NCBI RefSeq assembly: GCF_904063055.1
Contig: NZ_CAJFCN010000014.1
Coordinates: 62,001-126,000 of the forward strand
Origin: Pseudomonas paracarnis
GTDB lineage: Bacteria > Pseudomonadota > Gammaproteobacteria > Pseudomonadales > Pseudomonadaceae
Length of the DNA: 64,000 nucleotides
Direction: 5' to 3'
The notes beneath the pieces are model-generated. The model saw only the letters and a program-made list of their open reading frames with translations. It had not been told where the DNA came from and ran no database searches. The number at the start of each line of letters is the position of its first letter. Position 1 is the first letter of the stretch. The position numbers were made by a program, and so were the translations under genes. Below, piece by piece: positions 28,549 to 36,693 of the stretch.

Positions 28549-29928
28549 ATGACACTCCTTACAGCGCTGTCTGGCCAGCCGGCCTCTCTCACCGACTCGG
28601 CCCAGGGCCGCCATCAACGGGTCTACCAACAGCTGCATGGCGAAACCCAAGACGCCACCGAACTGGCGCGTGAATACCTGCACGATCAATTGGCCCTGGT
28701 AGAGGCCACCGACTGCGACTTGCCAGAGGCCCCCGAACAGCTGCTGGCCTGGGTCGAGCAGCGCTGCGCCGAGGTGGCCCAGGCCTATGCCGACTATCTG
28801 GAACAGCGTCGAAACGGTGGGCCACGGCGGTATTTCCAGAACAAGGCCCATGCGTTGTATTTCCTGCAGTGTGTGGCGCCGACCAAACAGGTCGACGGCG
28901 CCTGGCTATACGGCTTGCTGCGCTATTGGCAAGACCAGCGCTTCGACGGCCTGCTCACCACTTACCTGGAAGAATTGGGCGACGGTGAAGCTGCGCAGAA
29001 CCATGTGGTGATCTACCGCAAGTTGCTCAGCGAGCACGATGCCGACAGCGACGCCGGCCTTGAGGATGACCATTACCTGCAAGGCGCGCTGCAACTGGCG
29101 CTGGGCGTTTGCGCCGACGAGTTCCTGCCGGAGGTCATTGGCTTCAACCTGGGTTACGAGCAACTGCCGCTGCACCTGTTGATCACCGCCTATGAACTCA
29201 GTGAGCTAGGCATCGACCCTTATTACTTCACGCTGCATGTCACCATCGACAACGCCAGCAGTGGCCACGCGTGCAAAGCTGCACAATCGGTGCTGAACCT
29301 GTTGCCGCTGGGCGAGGGCAGGGCAGACTTCTATCGCCGTGTGGCGGCAGGCTACCGTCTGAATAATTTGGGCCTGGGTACCACGTCTATCATCAAACAA
29401 TTCAACTTGCAGGACGAGGTGGTGGCGATGCTTGAGCGCAAGCGCGCCTTCGGCCAGCACATGCATTCGGACTATTGCCGCTTTGAAGGGCAGACCGTCA
29501 ACCAATGGCTGGCCCGGCCTGGGCAGATCGGCGCTTTCCTCAAGGCCCTCGAAGACAAAGGCTGGATCAAGCACAACCAGGACCCCACCAACAGTCGCTT
29601 CTGGCAATTGATCGAGGGCGCTGGCGCCGCGATGTTCGGGGTGTTCAGCGGTTATGAAAAACAACTGATCCATGACTGGATTGCGGGTGAATGGGTTGCC
29701 AGCGAACGCGTGCCGCCCGTGCGGCCGGGACGCGGCAGCCGGTTTTCCCGCGAGCAGCATCGTCCCGCGGATCCTGATACCCAGGCCCTGGCGGAGTCAT
29801 TGTGCAACTTGCCCGATGAGCAACAGCTCAATGCGCTGATCCCGTGGCTGTCGGCCCGCCGTCACTGCACGCCTGCCGGGCTGTATGCCACTCGCCGCTT
29901 TATCCAACTGCGTGCGCGCCTGCGCTAA
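28549..29928 (+). CDS. Heme-oxygenase-like iron-containing redox enzyme (HDO superfamily)
   Basis: 459 residues from ATG at 28549. It is mostly helical. The central 170-residue domain carries EFLPEVIGFNLGYEQLPLHL followed by LHVTIDNASSGHA, an E-x-G...E...H and H-x3-D-x5-H pattern that fits iron ligation in heme-oxygenase-like diiron oxidases (Haem_oxygenas_2 type). Flanking helical regions of unknown role make it about twice the size of minimal members such as UndA. Eleven bases separate it from the methyltransferase, so the two are co-expressed. Relatives oxidise amino acids, amines or fatty acids; the substrate here is unknown. Confidence 0.8.
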   Translation: MTLLTALSGQPASLTDSAQGRHQRVYQQLHGETQDATELAREYLHDQLALVEATDCDLPEAPEQLLAWVEQRCAEVAQAYADYLEQRRNGGPRRYFQNKAHALYFLQCVAPTKQVDGAWLYGLLRYWQDQRFDGLLTTYLEELGDGEAAQNHVVIYRKLLSEHDADSDAGLEDDHYLQGALQLALGVCADEFLPEVIGFNLGYEQLPLHLLITAYELSELGIDPYYFTLHVTIDNASSGHACKAAQSVLNLLPLGEGRADFYRRVAAGYRLNNLGLGTTSIIKQFNLQDEVVAMLERKRAFGQHMHSDYCRFEGQTVNQWLARPGQIGAFLKALEDKGWIKHNQDPTNSRFWQLIEGAGAAMFGVFSGYEKQLIHDWIAGEWVASERVPPVRPGRGSRFSREQHRPADPDTQALAESLCNLPDEQQLNALIPWLSARRHCTPAGLYATRRFIQLRARLR

Positions 29929-29939
29929 GGAATGTGCCT

Positions 29940-30884
29940 ATGTCTGCGCAACAACTGGCTGATCGTGCCTTGTTGAATTTGGGCCGCGGGTTGAAGGAGG
30001 GTGGTTATCGCTTTATCACGCCAACGCCCTTGACCCATGAGCGTGTCTATCGGCGGCTGGCGACGCCCCTGGCAATGACGCTGCGCGATGTGTTCGGTTG
30101 GTCGATGCCGTTCGATCAAGGCCTGCTGCCCGAGGCCCTGCGTGAAGAATTGCAGCAAGCGGATGTGATCGAAAAGCACGGCGCGCTATGGCGCAGCGCA
30201 GTGCGATGGTCGAGCCTCGACGAGCTGCTGTTCGCCCATTCGCCTTATCCCACCGACCAGGCGGACGCGGTGTTTTTCGGCCCCGACAGCTATCGCTTTG
30301 CCCAGGTAATCGAAGCTTACCTGCAACAACGTTTCGAGCCGCTCAAGCGCGCCGTGGACATCGGCTGTGGCGCCGGCGTCGGCGCGCTGGTGATTGCTAA
30401 AGCCCGGCATGACGCCCAGGTGCTGGCGGTGGATATCAACCCCCGTGCCCTGCGCATGACCGCGGTGAATGCCGAGCTGGCCGCGCTGAATAACGTCAGC
30501 GTGTACCACAGTGACGTGCTGGCCAGTGTGGAGGGCGAATTCGACCTGATCGTCGCCAACCCGCCGTACATGAAAGATGACCGCCAGCGCGCCTATCGCC
30601 ATGGCGGCGGCGCCTTGGGGGAGCAGTTGTCGCTGCGCATCGTCAGTGAGTCCATCGGGCGCCTGGCCCTGGGCGGTAGCCTGCTGCTGTATACCGGGGT
30701 GGCGATGGTGGCCGGCAGCGACCCTTTCCTGGAGGCGGTCAAGCCACTGCTAGGCAGCGACGCCTACGGCTGGACCTACCGCGAACTGGACCCGGACGTT
30801 TTCGGTGAAGAACTGGAAAAGCCCGGCTATGAGCAGGTGGAGCGCATCGCCGTGGTCGCACTGACTGTCACCCGATTGCGCTGA
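29940..30884 (+). CDS. SAM-dependent methyltransferase (NPPY type)
   Basis: 314 residues from ATG at 29940 with AAGGA upstream. The C-terminal class I methyltransferase domain has motif I AVDIGCGAGVGALVIAK, the acidic VLAVDINPRAL and motif IV IVANPPYMKD. NPPY marks enzymes that methylate amide or amine nitrogen (HemK/PrmC relatives). The N-terminal 150 residues are an unassigned domain with FGWSMPFDQGLL. Since a stand-alone PrmC normally sits beside prfA, which is absent here, a pathway-specific role with the neighbours is more likely (inference). Confidence 0.82.
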   Translation: MSAQQLADRALLNLGRGLKEGGYRFITPTPLTHERVYRRLATPLAMTLRDVFGWSMPFDQGLLPEALREELQQADVIEKHGALWRSAVRWSSLDELLFAHSPYPTDQADAVFFGPDSYRFAQVIEAYLQQRFEPLKRAVDIGCGAGVGALVIAKARHDAQVLAVDINPRALRMTAVNAELAALNNVSVYHSDVLASVEGEFDLIVANPPYMKDDRQRAYRHGGGALGEQLSLRIVSESIGRLALGGSLLLYTGVAMVAGSDPFLEAVKPLLGSDAYGWTYRELDPDVFGEELEKPGYEQVERIAVVALTVTRLR

Positions 30885-30891
30885 ATACCCG

Positions 30892-32010
30892 ATGCTCACC
30901 TTTGGCATTGAAGAGGAATACTTCATCACCGACCTGCACAGCCGCCAGATGGTCGGCGAGCCCTCGGCGGCGGTGCTGGCAGCCTGCCGCGAAGCGATTG
31001 GCGCAGGCTTCTCGTTTGAGATGTTCCAGGGCCAGATCGAGGCGGCCTCTCCGGTGTTCACCTCCAGCGCCGAAGCGGCGGACTACTTCCGAGCAGTACG
31101 CCGCAACCTGGCGCAATCCCTGGCTGAGTTCGGCCTCGGTGTGGTGTGCGCCGGCAGCCACCCCCTGGCCGATTGGCGTGGTCAACAGCCGACCGATCAG
31201 GCGCATTTCCGGCAACTGTTCGACGATATTCAATATGTAGCGCGGCGCAGTGTGTTGTGCGGGCTGCATGTGCATGTGCAGGTGCCTCAAACGCTGGACC
31301 GTATCGCGGTGATGAACCAGGTGTCGCCGTGGCTGCCGTTGTTGTTGCTGCTCAGTTGCTCATCGCCTTTCTGGGACGGCGCGCCCAGCGGCTTTATGAG
31401 CTACCGCCAGGCCGCGTGCGACGAGTGGCCCCGCATGGGCGTGCCGGAGCACTTTAGCGACTGGGCCGAGTACCTGCGCTACCTGGCCCTTTTGCAGCGC
31501 ATCGGCGCGATCAAGGCCGATGGCAATGGCTGGTGGGGCATTCGCCCGGCGGCGCGTTACCCCACCCTGGAACTGCGCATGACCGACGCCTGCCCACGGC
31601 TGGCGGACGCCTTGGCCCTCGCCACGCTGTTTCGGGTGATGGTTACCCATGCCTGCGCGATGCAGCGTCCTGGCGCTGGTTTCAGTGCCGAGGCGCGCTG
31701 GCTGCTCAAGGAGAATCGCTGGCAGGCCAAGCGTTATGGGGCCGCTGGCACCTTCGCTTTGGACGACGCAGGCACCCTGGGCAGCGCTGAGCAATGGCTG
31801 CAAGGCGCCAGGCAGACCTTTGCCGCCACCGCTGAGGTCATGGGCGAGCCGCTGCTGTTCGATACCCTGCAGGCGCTGCTGCGACGCGGCAACAGCGCGG
31901 CCGAGCAGTTGCGCTGGCAGGCCCAGGCCCAGGCCAGCGGCGCCGATGCGCTTGCCAGCTTGCGCCAGGTGGTCGACCTGCTGTTGGCCCAGACTCGCGG
32001 CGACCATTGA
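30892..32010 (+). CDS. Carboxylate-amine ligase, YbdK/GCS2 family
   Basis: 372 residues, the family's usual length. It has the GCS2 N-terminal motif TFGIEEEYFITD, LHVHVQVP, the metal/ATP region FWDGAPSGFMSYRQ and GWWGIRPAARYPTLELRMTDAC. These proteins form a gamma- or alpha-amide between a carboxylate and an amino acid with ATP; YbdK itself has weak glutamate-cysteine ligase activity. It starts seven bases after the methyltransferase stop, giving a tight three-gene unit. Confidence 0.88.
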   Translation: MLTFGIEEEYFITDLHSRQMVGEPSAAVLAACREAIGAGFSFEMFQGQIEAASPVFTSSAEAADYFRAVRRNLAQSLAEFGLGVVCAGSHPLADWRGQQPTDQAHFRQLFDDIQYVARRSVLCGLHVHVQVPQTLDRIAVMNQVSPWLPLLLLLSCSSPFWDGAPSGFMSYRQAACDEWPRMGVPEHFSDWAEYLRYLALLQRIGAIKADGNGWWGIRPAARYPTLELRMTDACPRLADALALATLFRVMVTHACAMQRPGAGFSAEARWLLKENRWQAKRYGAAGTFALDDAGTLGSAEQWLQGARQTFAATAEVMGEPLLFDTLQALLRRGNSAAEQLRWQAQAQASGADALASLRQVVDLLLAQTRGDH

Positions 32011-32094
32011 TCGGGTCTTGATCGAGGTTGATGGAACACTGAGGGGGCTGCTCTGCCCTTAATGAATAACCCCTCAACGGCAGGAGCGCAGAGC

Positions 32095-33339
32095 ATGCGA
32101 GCGATGACTTACCAGGGCGCACACAAGGTGCAGGTGGATACCGTGCCCGATCCGATGATTGAACAACCCGACGACATCATTCTGCGGGTCACCGCCACCG
32201 CGATCTGTGGCTCGGACCTGCATCTGTACCGGGGCAAGATCCCGACCGTGGAGCACGGCGATATCTTCGGCCATGAGTTCATGGGTATCGTCGAAGAAAC
32301 CGGCCCGGCCGTCACCGCCGTGCAACCCGGCGACCGCGTGGTGATTCCGTTCGTGATTGCCTGTGGCGATTGCTTTTTCTGCCAGCTCCAGCAATTCGCC
32401 GCTTGCGAAACCACCAACGATGGGCGCGGTGCGATCCTGAATAAAAAAGCCATCCCGCCGGGTGCCGCGCTGTTCGGCTACAGCCGTTTGTATGGCGGCA
32501 TTCCCGGCGGCCAGGCGGAGTGGGTGCGGGTGCCCAAGGCCAACACCGGGCCGTTCAAGGTGCCCGGCACCCTGGCGGATGAGAAGGTGCTGTTCCTCTC
32601 CGATATCCTGCCCACCGCCTGGCAGGCAGTGACCAATGCCGGCATTGGCAAAGGCTCTAGTGTGGCGATTTATGGCGCCGGGCCGGTGGGCCTGCTCAGT
32701 GCGGCTTGCGCACAAATGTTGGGCGCCGAGCAGATCTTCATGGTCGACGACCATCCGTATCGTTTGGCCTATGCGCAGAAAATGTACGGTGTGATCCCGA
32801 TCAACTTCGAAGAAGACGAGGACCCGGCGGACACCATCATCCGCCAGACCGCCGGCATGCGCGGCGTCGATGGTGTGGTGGACGCGGTGGGTTTCGAGGC
32901 CAAGGGCAGCACTACAGAAACCCTGCTCACTGCCCTCAAGATCGAAGGTAGCAGCGGCAAGGCGCTGCGCCAGTGCATCGCCGCCGTGCGTCGCGGTGGC
33001 GTGGTCAGTGTCGCCGGGGTGTATGCCGGGTTTATCCATGGCTTCATGTTCGGCGATGCCTTCGACAAGGGGCTGACCTTCAAGATGGGCCAGACCCATG
33101 TGCAGCGGTTCTTACCGGAGTTGTTGGAGCACATCGAGCTGGGGCATCTGCACCCGGAGGCGATCATCACTCACCGGCTGCCCCTGGAGCAGGCGGCGCG
33201 GGGGTATGAGCTGTTTGATAAAGCCGAAGAGGAATGCCGCAAGGTGATCCTGCTACCGGGTGGGAGCGACCGGCCGCTGACCGAGCCAGTGGACGAACTG
33301 ACCCCTGAGTTGCGCGTACAAGGTGTTCCCGGGTTCTAG
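32095..33339 (+). CDS. Zinc-dependent alcohol dehydrogenase (formaldehyde dehydrogenase-like MDR)
   Basis: 414 residues from ATG at 32095 (AGGAG upstream; an earlier in-frame ATG at 32062 lacks one). The catalytic zinc site is AICGSDLHLY and HEFMG; the structural zinc cysteines are in ACGDCFFCQLQQFAAC. NAD binding is GAGPVGLLSAACA. It is longer than simple alcohol dehydrogenases, like glutathione-independent formaldehyde dehydrogenases. The 84-base gap after the ligase gene makes co-transcription possible but not certain. If the upstream enzymes release an aldehyde this could remove it (inference). Confidence 0.9.
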   Translation: MRAMTYQGAHKVQVDTVPDPMIEQPDDIILRVTATAICGSDLHLYRGKIPTVEHGDIFGHEFMGIVEETGPAVTAVQPGDRVVIPFVIACGDCFFCQLQQFAACETTNDGRGAILNKKAIPPGAALFGYSRLYGGIPGGQAEWVRVPKANTGPFKVPGTLADEKVLFLSDILPTAWQAVTNAGIGKGSSVAIYGAGPVGLLSAACAQMLGAEQIFMVDDHPYRLAYAQKMYGVIPINFEEDEDPADTIIRQTAGMRGVDGVVDAVGFEAKGSTTETLLTALKIEGSSGKALRQCIAAVRRGGVVSVAGVYAGFIHGFMFGDAFDKGLTFKMGQTHVQRFLPELLEHIELGHLHPEAIITHRLPLEQAARGYELFDKAEEECRKVILLPGGSDRPLTEPVDELTPELRVQGVPGF

Positions 33340-33356
33340 GCCAATAACCGGAAAAA

Positions 33357-33689
33357 TGTGGGAGCTGGTTTGCCTGCTATAGCGGTGGTTCAGTTGAATA
33401 TTCAGTGACTGACGCGCCGCCTTCGCGGGCAAGCCCGCTCCCACAGGGGATCTGTGCCGGACGCTGATTTTGTGGGCAATGCATGACCAATGTGGGAGCT
33501 GGCTTGCCTGCGAAGACGGCATGACAAGCAATACCTATCTACCTGACACCCCACAATCCTACTGTGGGAGCGGGCTTGCTCGCGAAGGCGGCCTGACAGT
33601 CAACACAGTTGGAATGTGTACATATCCATTGCTGCGGTAACGGCCACTGTTACTGCACTACCGCTTTCGCAGGCAAGCCAGCTCCCACA
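33357..33689. repeat. Cluster of five REP elements
   Basis: The 396-base gap 33340-33735 is filled with REPs. A REPIN lies at 33357-33445 (TGTGGGAGCTGG ... CCCGCTCCCACA), a single REP at 33491-33520, and a second REPIN at 33563-33689 (TGTGGGAGCGGG ... CCAGCTCCCACA). The TGG and CGG variants of the head are mixed. No gene or promoter is visible in the gap. Confidence 0.9.
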
Positions 33690-33735
33690 TGGATCTTCTT
33701 TGCTTCAAAAGTGGTATTTCCCACATTAGCCTGTG

Positions 33736-34167
33736 TCAGGCCGTGGCTTGCGGCTGGATGCGCAGTTCGCCGTCGACATCCTTGACCAGCCCACTGGCCA
33801 CAAACAACGGCGCCAGGCGTTTGTGCAACTGCGGCTCGACAAACTCTTTCACCGTATCCAGCGCCAACACGCCACTGAGCGGCAGCTCGGCTTTGGTGTA
33901 CGACAACCATGCCTTTTTCAGCGCCATCAATACATCACTGCCTGCCGTCGAAGCGAAGCGGCGGTGCACGGGCTTACCTTCGAAGGCGAAGGTATGTTGG
34001 AACTCATAACTACTTTCATCACCACCGCTGGCAGCGCAGCGCACGCAGGTGCAAGGGCCGTCACCGAAGGCGCTGCGCAGGTAGGCGTTGAAGTCCACCA
34101 CGGGCTTGAGTGACAGGCGCTTATCAACCTCGAACAGGTCCCCGGTCATTTTTTCGTCAGTGTTCAA
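33736..34167 (-). CDS. Hypothetical protein with CTCVRC cysteine cluster
   Basis: 143 residues, soluble. Its N-terminal half has GPCTCVRCAASGGD (three cysteines within six residues), then FAFEGKPVHRRF and a helix DVLMALKKAWLSYTKAEL. The C-terminal 50 residues look like a small winged helix (LHKRLAPLFVASGLVKDVDGEL). No family recognised. The start may be 34167 or the internal Met at 34149. It is followed downstream by the REP cluster. Confidence 0.65.
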   Translation of the reverse strand: MNTDEKMTGDLFEVDKRLSLKPVVDFNAYLRSAFGDGPCTCVRCAASGGDESSYEFQHTFAFEGKPVHRRFASTAGSDVLMALKKAWLSYTKAELPLSGVLALDTVKEFVEPQLHKRLAPLFVASGLVKDVDGELRIQPQATA

Positions 34168-34258
34168 CGTCCATTCCTCGCAGTCGGTTGCTGTGTCTCA
34201 AAGCGCGGCACAATACCAGCCGAGCGTGGGTTTGGGGATTATTTGCGTCGCGGGAGGG

Positions 34259-35047
34259 TCAGCGGAAGAACTCACCGGGGGTGGAATCAAACTGCTGACG
34301 AAATGCATTGATAAAGGCTGAGGTCGATTCATAGCCACACCCCAATGCCACATCCGTCACCCGCTCGCCTTGTTCCAGGGCGGGCAGGGCGCTCAACAGG
34401 CGCAGGCGCTGGCGCCATGCGCGAAACGTCAGCCCGGTGTCACTCAGGAACACCCGACTCAGGGTCTTTTCACTCACCTCCAGCTTGCGGCTCCACTCGC
34501 CCAACGTCGTCTGCTGCTCGGGATGCAGGTTGAGGCTGCGGTAGATCTGTCGCAGCCGTGGGTCGTGAGGCAGTGGCAACATCAAATCCACCTGGGGGGC
34601 GGCGGCGAGTTGATCGAGCAGTACCTGAGCCAGGCGCCCGTCCGGCCCGTCCTCGGTATATTCCACCGGCAATTGGCTGAAGTTGCGGATCAGCTCGCGT
34701 AGCAAACTGCTCACCTCCAGCACCTGGCAACGCTCGGCGGCCCAGGCGGTGACGCTGCAATCGAGGTATAAGCTGCGCATTTCCGTATGGGGTGAACTGA
34801 ACACCCGATGGGGCATGCCGGCCGGAATCCACACCGCGCGCTGCGGTGGTGCGACGAAACGGCCAACGCTGGTCTGGATCTCCAGCACTCCGGAAATCGC
34901 GTAGGACAGCTGCACCCACGGGTGGCTGTGGCGTCGCGTCAGCGCACGGTTGGGCAAGGATTCAGTACGCCCGTACACCGGCCTCGGCAGGCTGGAAAGC
35001 CCTGGGACACTGCGGCGAACGGCTTTTTCATGTCCTTTAGGCGGCAT
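34259..35047 (-). CDS. AraC-family transcriptional regulator with cupin sensor
   Basis: 262 residues. The N-terminal cupin has RHSHPWVQLSYAISGVLEI and PPQRAVWIPAGMPHRV. The C-terminal AraC domain has two helix-turn-helices (LEVSEKTLSRVFLSDTGLTF and VTDVALGCGYESTSAFINAFRQ). It is divergent from the SBF transporter gene with an 85-base gap, so it probably regulates that gene. A paralogue of the same layout lies at 46.0 kb. Confidence 0.9.
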   Translation of the reverse strand: MPPKGHEKAVRRSVPGLSSLPRPVYGRTESLPNRALTRRHSHPWVQLSYAISGVLEIQTSVGRFVAPPQRAVWIPAGMPHRVFSSPHTEMRSLYLDCSVTAWAAERCQVLEVSSLLRELIRNFSQLPVEYTEDGPDGRLAQVLLDQLAAAPQVDLMLPLPHDPRLRQIYRSLNLHPEQQTTLGEWSRKLEVSEKTLSRVFLSDTGLTFRAWRQRLRLLSALPALEQGERVTDVALGCGYESTSAFINAFRQQFDSTPGEFFR

Positions 35048-35132
35048 TTACTGGCTCATTGGCGTTAGTCGGTAACAGGTGGTTACGTTAGAGTCGTCGC
35101 GACGCTCTTGGCAACCCCTGGAAGAATTGCTT

Positions 35133-36131
35133 ATGACCCGGCCCCGGTTTCTCCCCGACAACTTCACCCTCACTCTGATCGCCACGGTGATCCTCGCTTC
35201 ACTGCTGCCCGCCAGCGGCCAGACCGCCGTGGCGTTCGGCTGGGTCACCAACCTGGCCATCGCGCTGCTGTTTTTCCTCCACGGCGCCAAGCTGTCGCGC
35301 AAGGCTATCGTCGCCGGTGCCGGCCACTGGCGTTTGCATTTGCTGGTGTTCAGCCTGACCTTCGTACTATTTCCGTTGTTGGGCCTGGCGCTCAAGCCAG
35401 TGCTGTCGCCGTTGATCGGCAACGAGCTGTACATGGGCATGCTCTACCTCTGCGCCTTGCCGGCCACTGTGCAATCGGCGATTGCCTTTACCTCCCTGGC
35501 CCGCGGCAACATCCCGGCGGCCATCTGCAGCGCGGCGGCGTCCAGCCTGTTCGGCATCTTCCTGACGCCGCTGCTGGTAGCGCTGCTGCTCAACGTGCAT
35601 GGGGATGGCGGCTCCACAGTCGATGCGATTGTCAAAATCAGCGTGCAGTTGTTGCTGCCGTTCATTGCCGGGCAAGTCGCCAGCCGATGGATCGGTGGCT
35701 GGGTCGGGCGTAACAAAGCCTGGCTGAAATTCGTCGACCAGGGCTCGATTCTGCTCGTGGTCTACGGGGCTTTCAGCGAGGCGGTCAACGAAGGCATCTG
35801 GCACCAGATCCCGCTGTGGGAGTTGGGCGGCTTGGTGGTGGCTTGCTGCGTGCTGCTGGCCCTGGTATTGGTGGCGTCTACGCTGCTGGGCAAGGCGTTT
35901 GGCTTTAACCAGGAAGACCGCATCACCATCTTGTTCTGTGGTTCGAAGAAAAGCCTGGCGACCGGCGTGCCGATGGCGCAGGTGCTGTTTGCCGGGGCGA
36001 GCATGGGCGTGTTGATTTTGCCGTTGATGCTGTTTCACCAGATCCAGTTGATGGTCTGCGCGGCGTTGGCCCAACGCTATGCCCAGCGGCCGGAGAGCAT
36101 CCCCGAGTTAATGGGGCAGGTGGATCCGTGA
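35133..36131 (+). CDS. Bile acid:sodium symporter family protein (SBF/YfeH type)
   Basis: Inner-membrane transporter of 332 residues from ATG at 35133. It has about ten helices beginning FTLTLIATVILASLLPASG. Family motifs include LHLLVFSLTFVLFPLLG, LCALPATVQSAIAFTSLARGN (the conserved unwound helix) and FCGSKKSLATGVPMAQVLF. YfeH/ArsB-like bacterial members transport organic anions; the substrate is unknown. Confidence 0.88.
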   Translation: MTRPRFLPDNFTLTLIATVILASLLPASGQTAVAFGWVTNLAIALLFFLHGAKLSRKAIVAGAGHWRLHLLVFSLTFVLFPLLGLALKPVLSPLIGNELYMGMLYLCALPATVQSAIAFTSLARGNIPAAICSAAASSLFGIFLTPLLVALLLNVHGDGGSTVDAIVKISVQLLLPFIAGQVASRWIGGWVGRNKAWLKFVDQGSILLVVYGAFSEAVNEGIWHQIPLWELGGLVVACCVLLALVLVASTLLGKAFGFNQEDRITILFCGSKKSLATGVPMAQVLFAGASMGVLILPLMLFHQIQLMVCAALAQRYAQRPESIPELMGQVDP

Positions 36132-36218
36132 TGCACCTCTCATTCGCGGGTAAATAAGCTCAAGTTAACCGGCGTGACGACGACTTACTTCTTAACTAAC
36201 CCAAGAAGGAGTGTCGGC

Positions 36219-36581
36219 ATGAACGTTCGTCGTGTAGCGGTAATGACTGGCCTTCTGGGGCTGTGGGCAAGTACCTGCGGCGCCGCACAAACCGTGGGGC
36301 AGGGCACCATCAGGTTCAGCGGCGCCATTGTCGAGTCAGGGTGTGCGACAAATGCGCGCAGCGGTTCAGTGATGGAACTGCGCGGCTGTGCCCAATCCAG
36401 TCGTGGCAGCCGAATCGAGGTGCGCAGTGTGGCGCCGGTTGTCAGTGTCGATGCACCCCATGTGCGGCTGGTGGCGGACAGCGGCAAGGGGCGCTATTAC
36501 GATCAGCGCTATGTGTTGGTAGACAGCGCCGGCAAGCTCATCCAGTCAGGCAACTACATCATTACCATGACTTCGCCGTAG
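36219..36581 (+). CDS. Small type 1 fimbrial-like exported protein
   Basis: 120 residues from ATG at 36219 with AGGAG upstream. The signal peptide is cleaved after STCGA. The mature N-terminus GTIRFSGAIVESGC matches the first strand of type 1 pilus subunits, and Cys pairs with a later Cys (LRGCAQ), as in pilins. At under 100 mature residues it is shorter than a normal subunit (about 150), and no chaperone or usher gene is adjacent. It could be a degraded pilin or an orphan exported protein. Confidence 0.7.
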   Translation: MNVRRVAVMTGLLGLWASTCGAAQTVGQGTIRFSGAIVESGCATNARSGSVMELRGCAQSSRGSRIEVRSVAPVVSVDAPHVRLVADSGKGRYYDQRYVLVDSAGKLIQSGNYIITMTSP

Positions 36582-36693
36582 GCCGCCGGGCGACGATCCG
36601 CAGCAACAGCGGTGCGAGAAACCTATAGAATGCTCGGCGGCGGCGCTTGTCCTGGGTGGCCGCTTGATCACCGTCAGAGTACCGCGCCCGTCA

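Noticed and set aside
33340..33735. CRISPR array suspected from regular repeats
   Set aside because: Repeats are inverted REP units of different spacing with no constant-length spacers and no cas genes.
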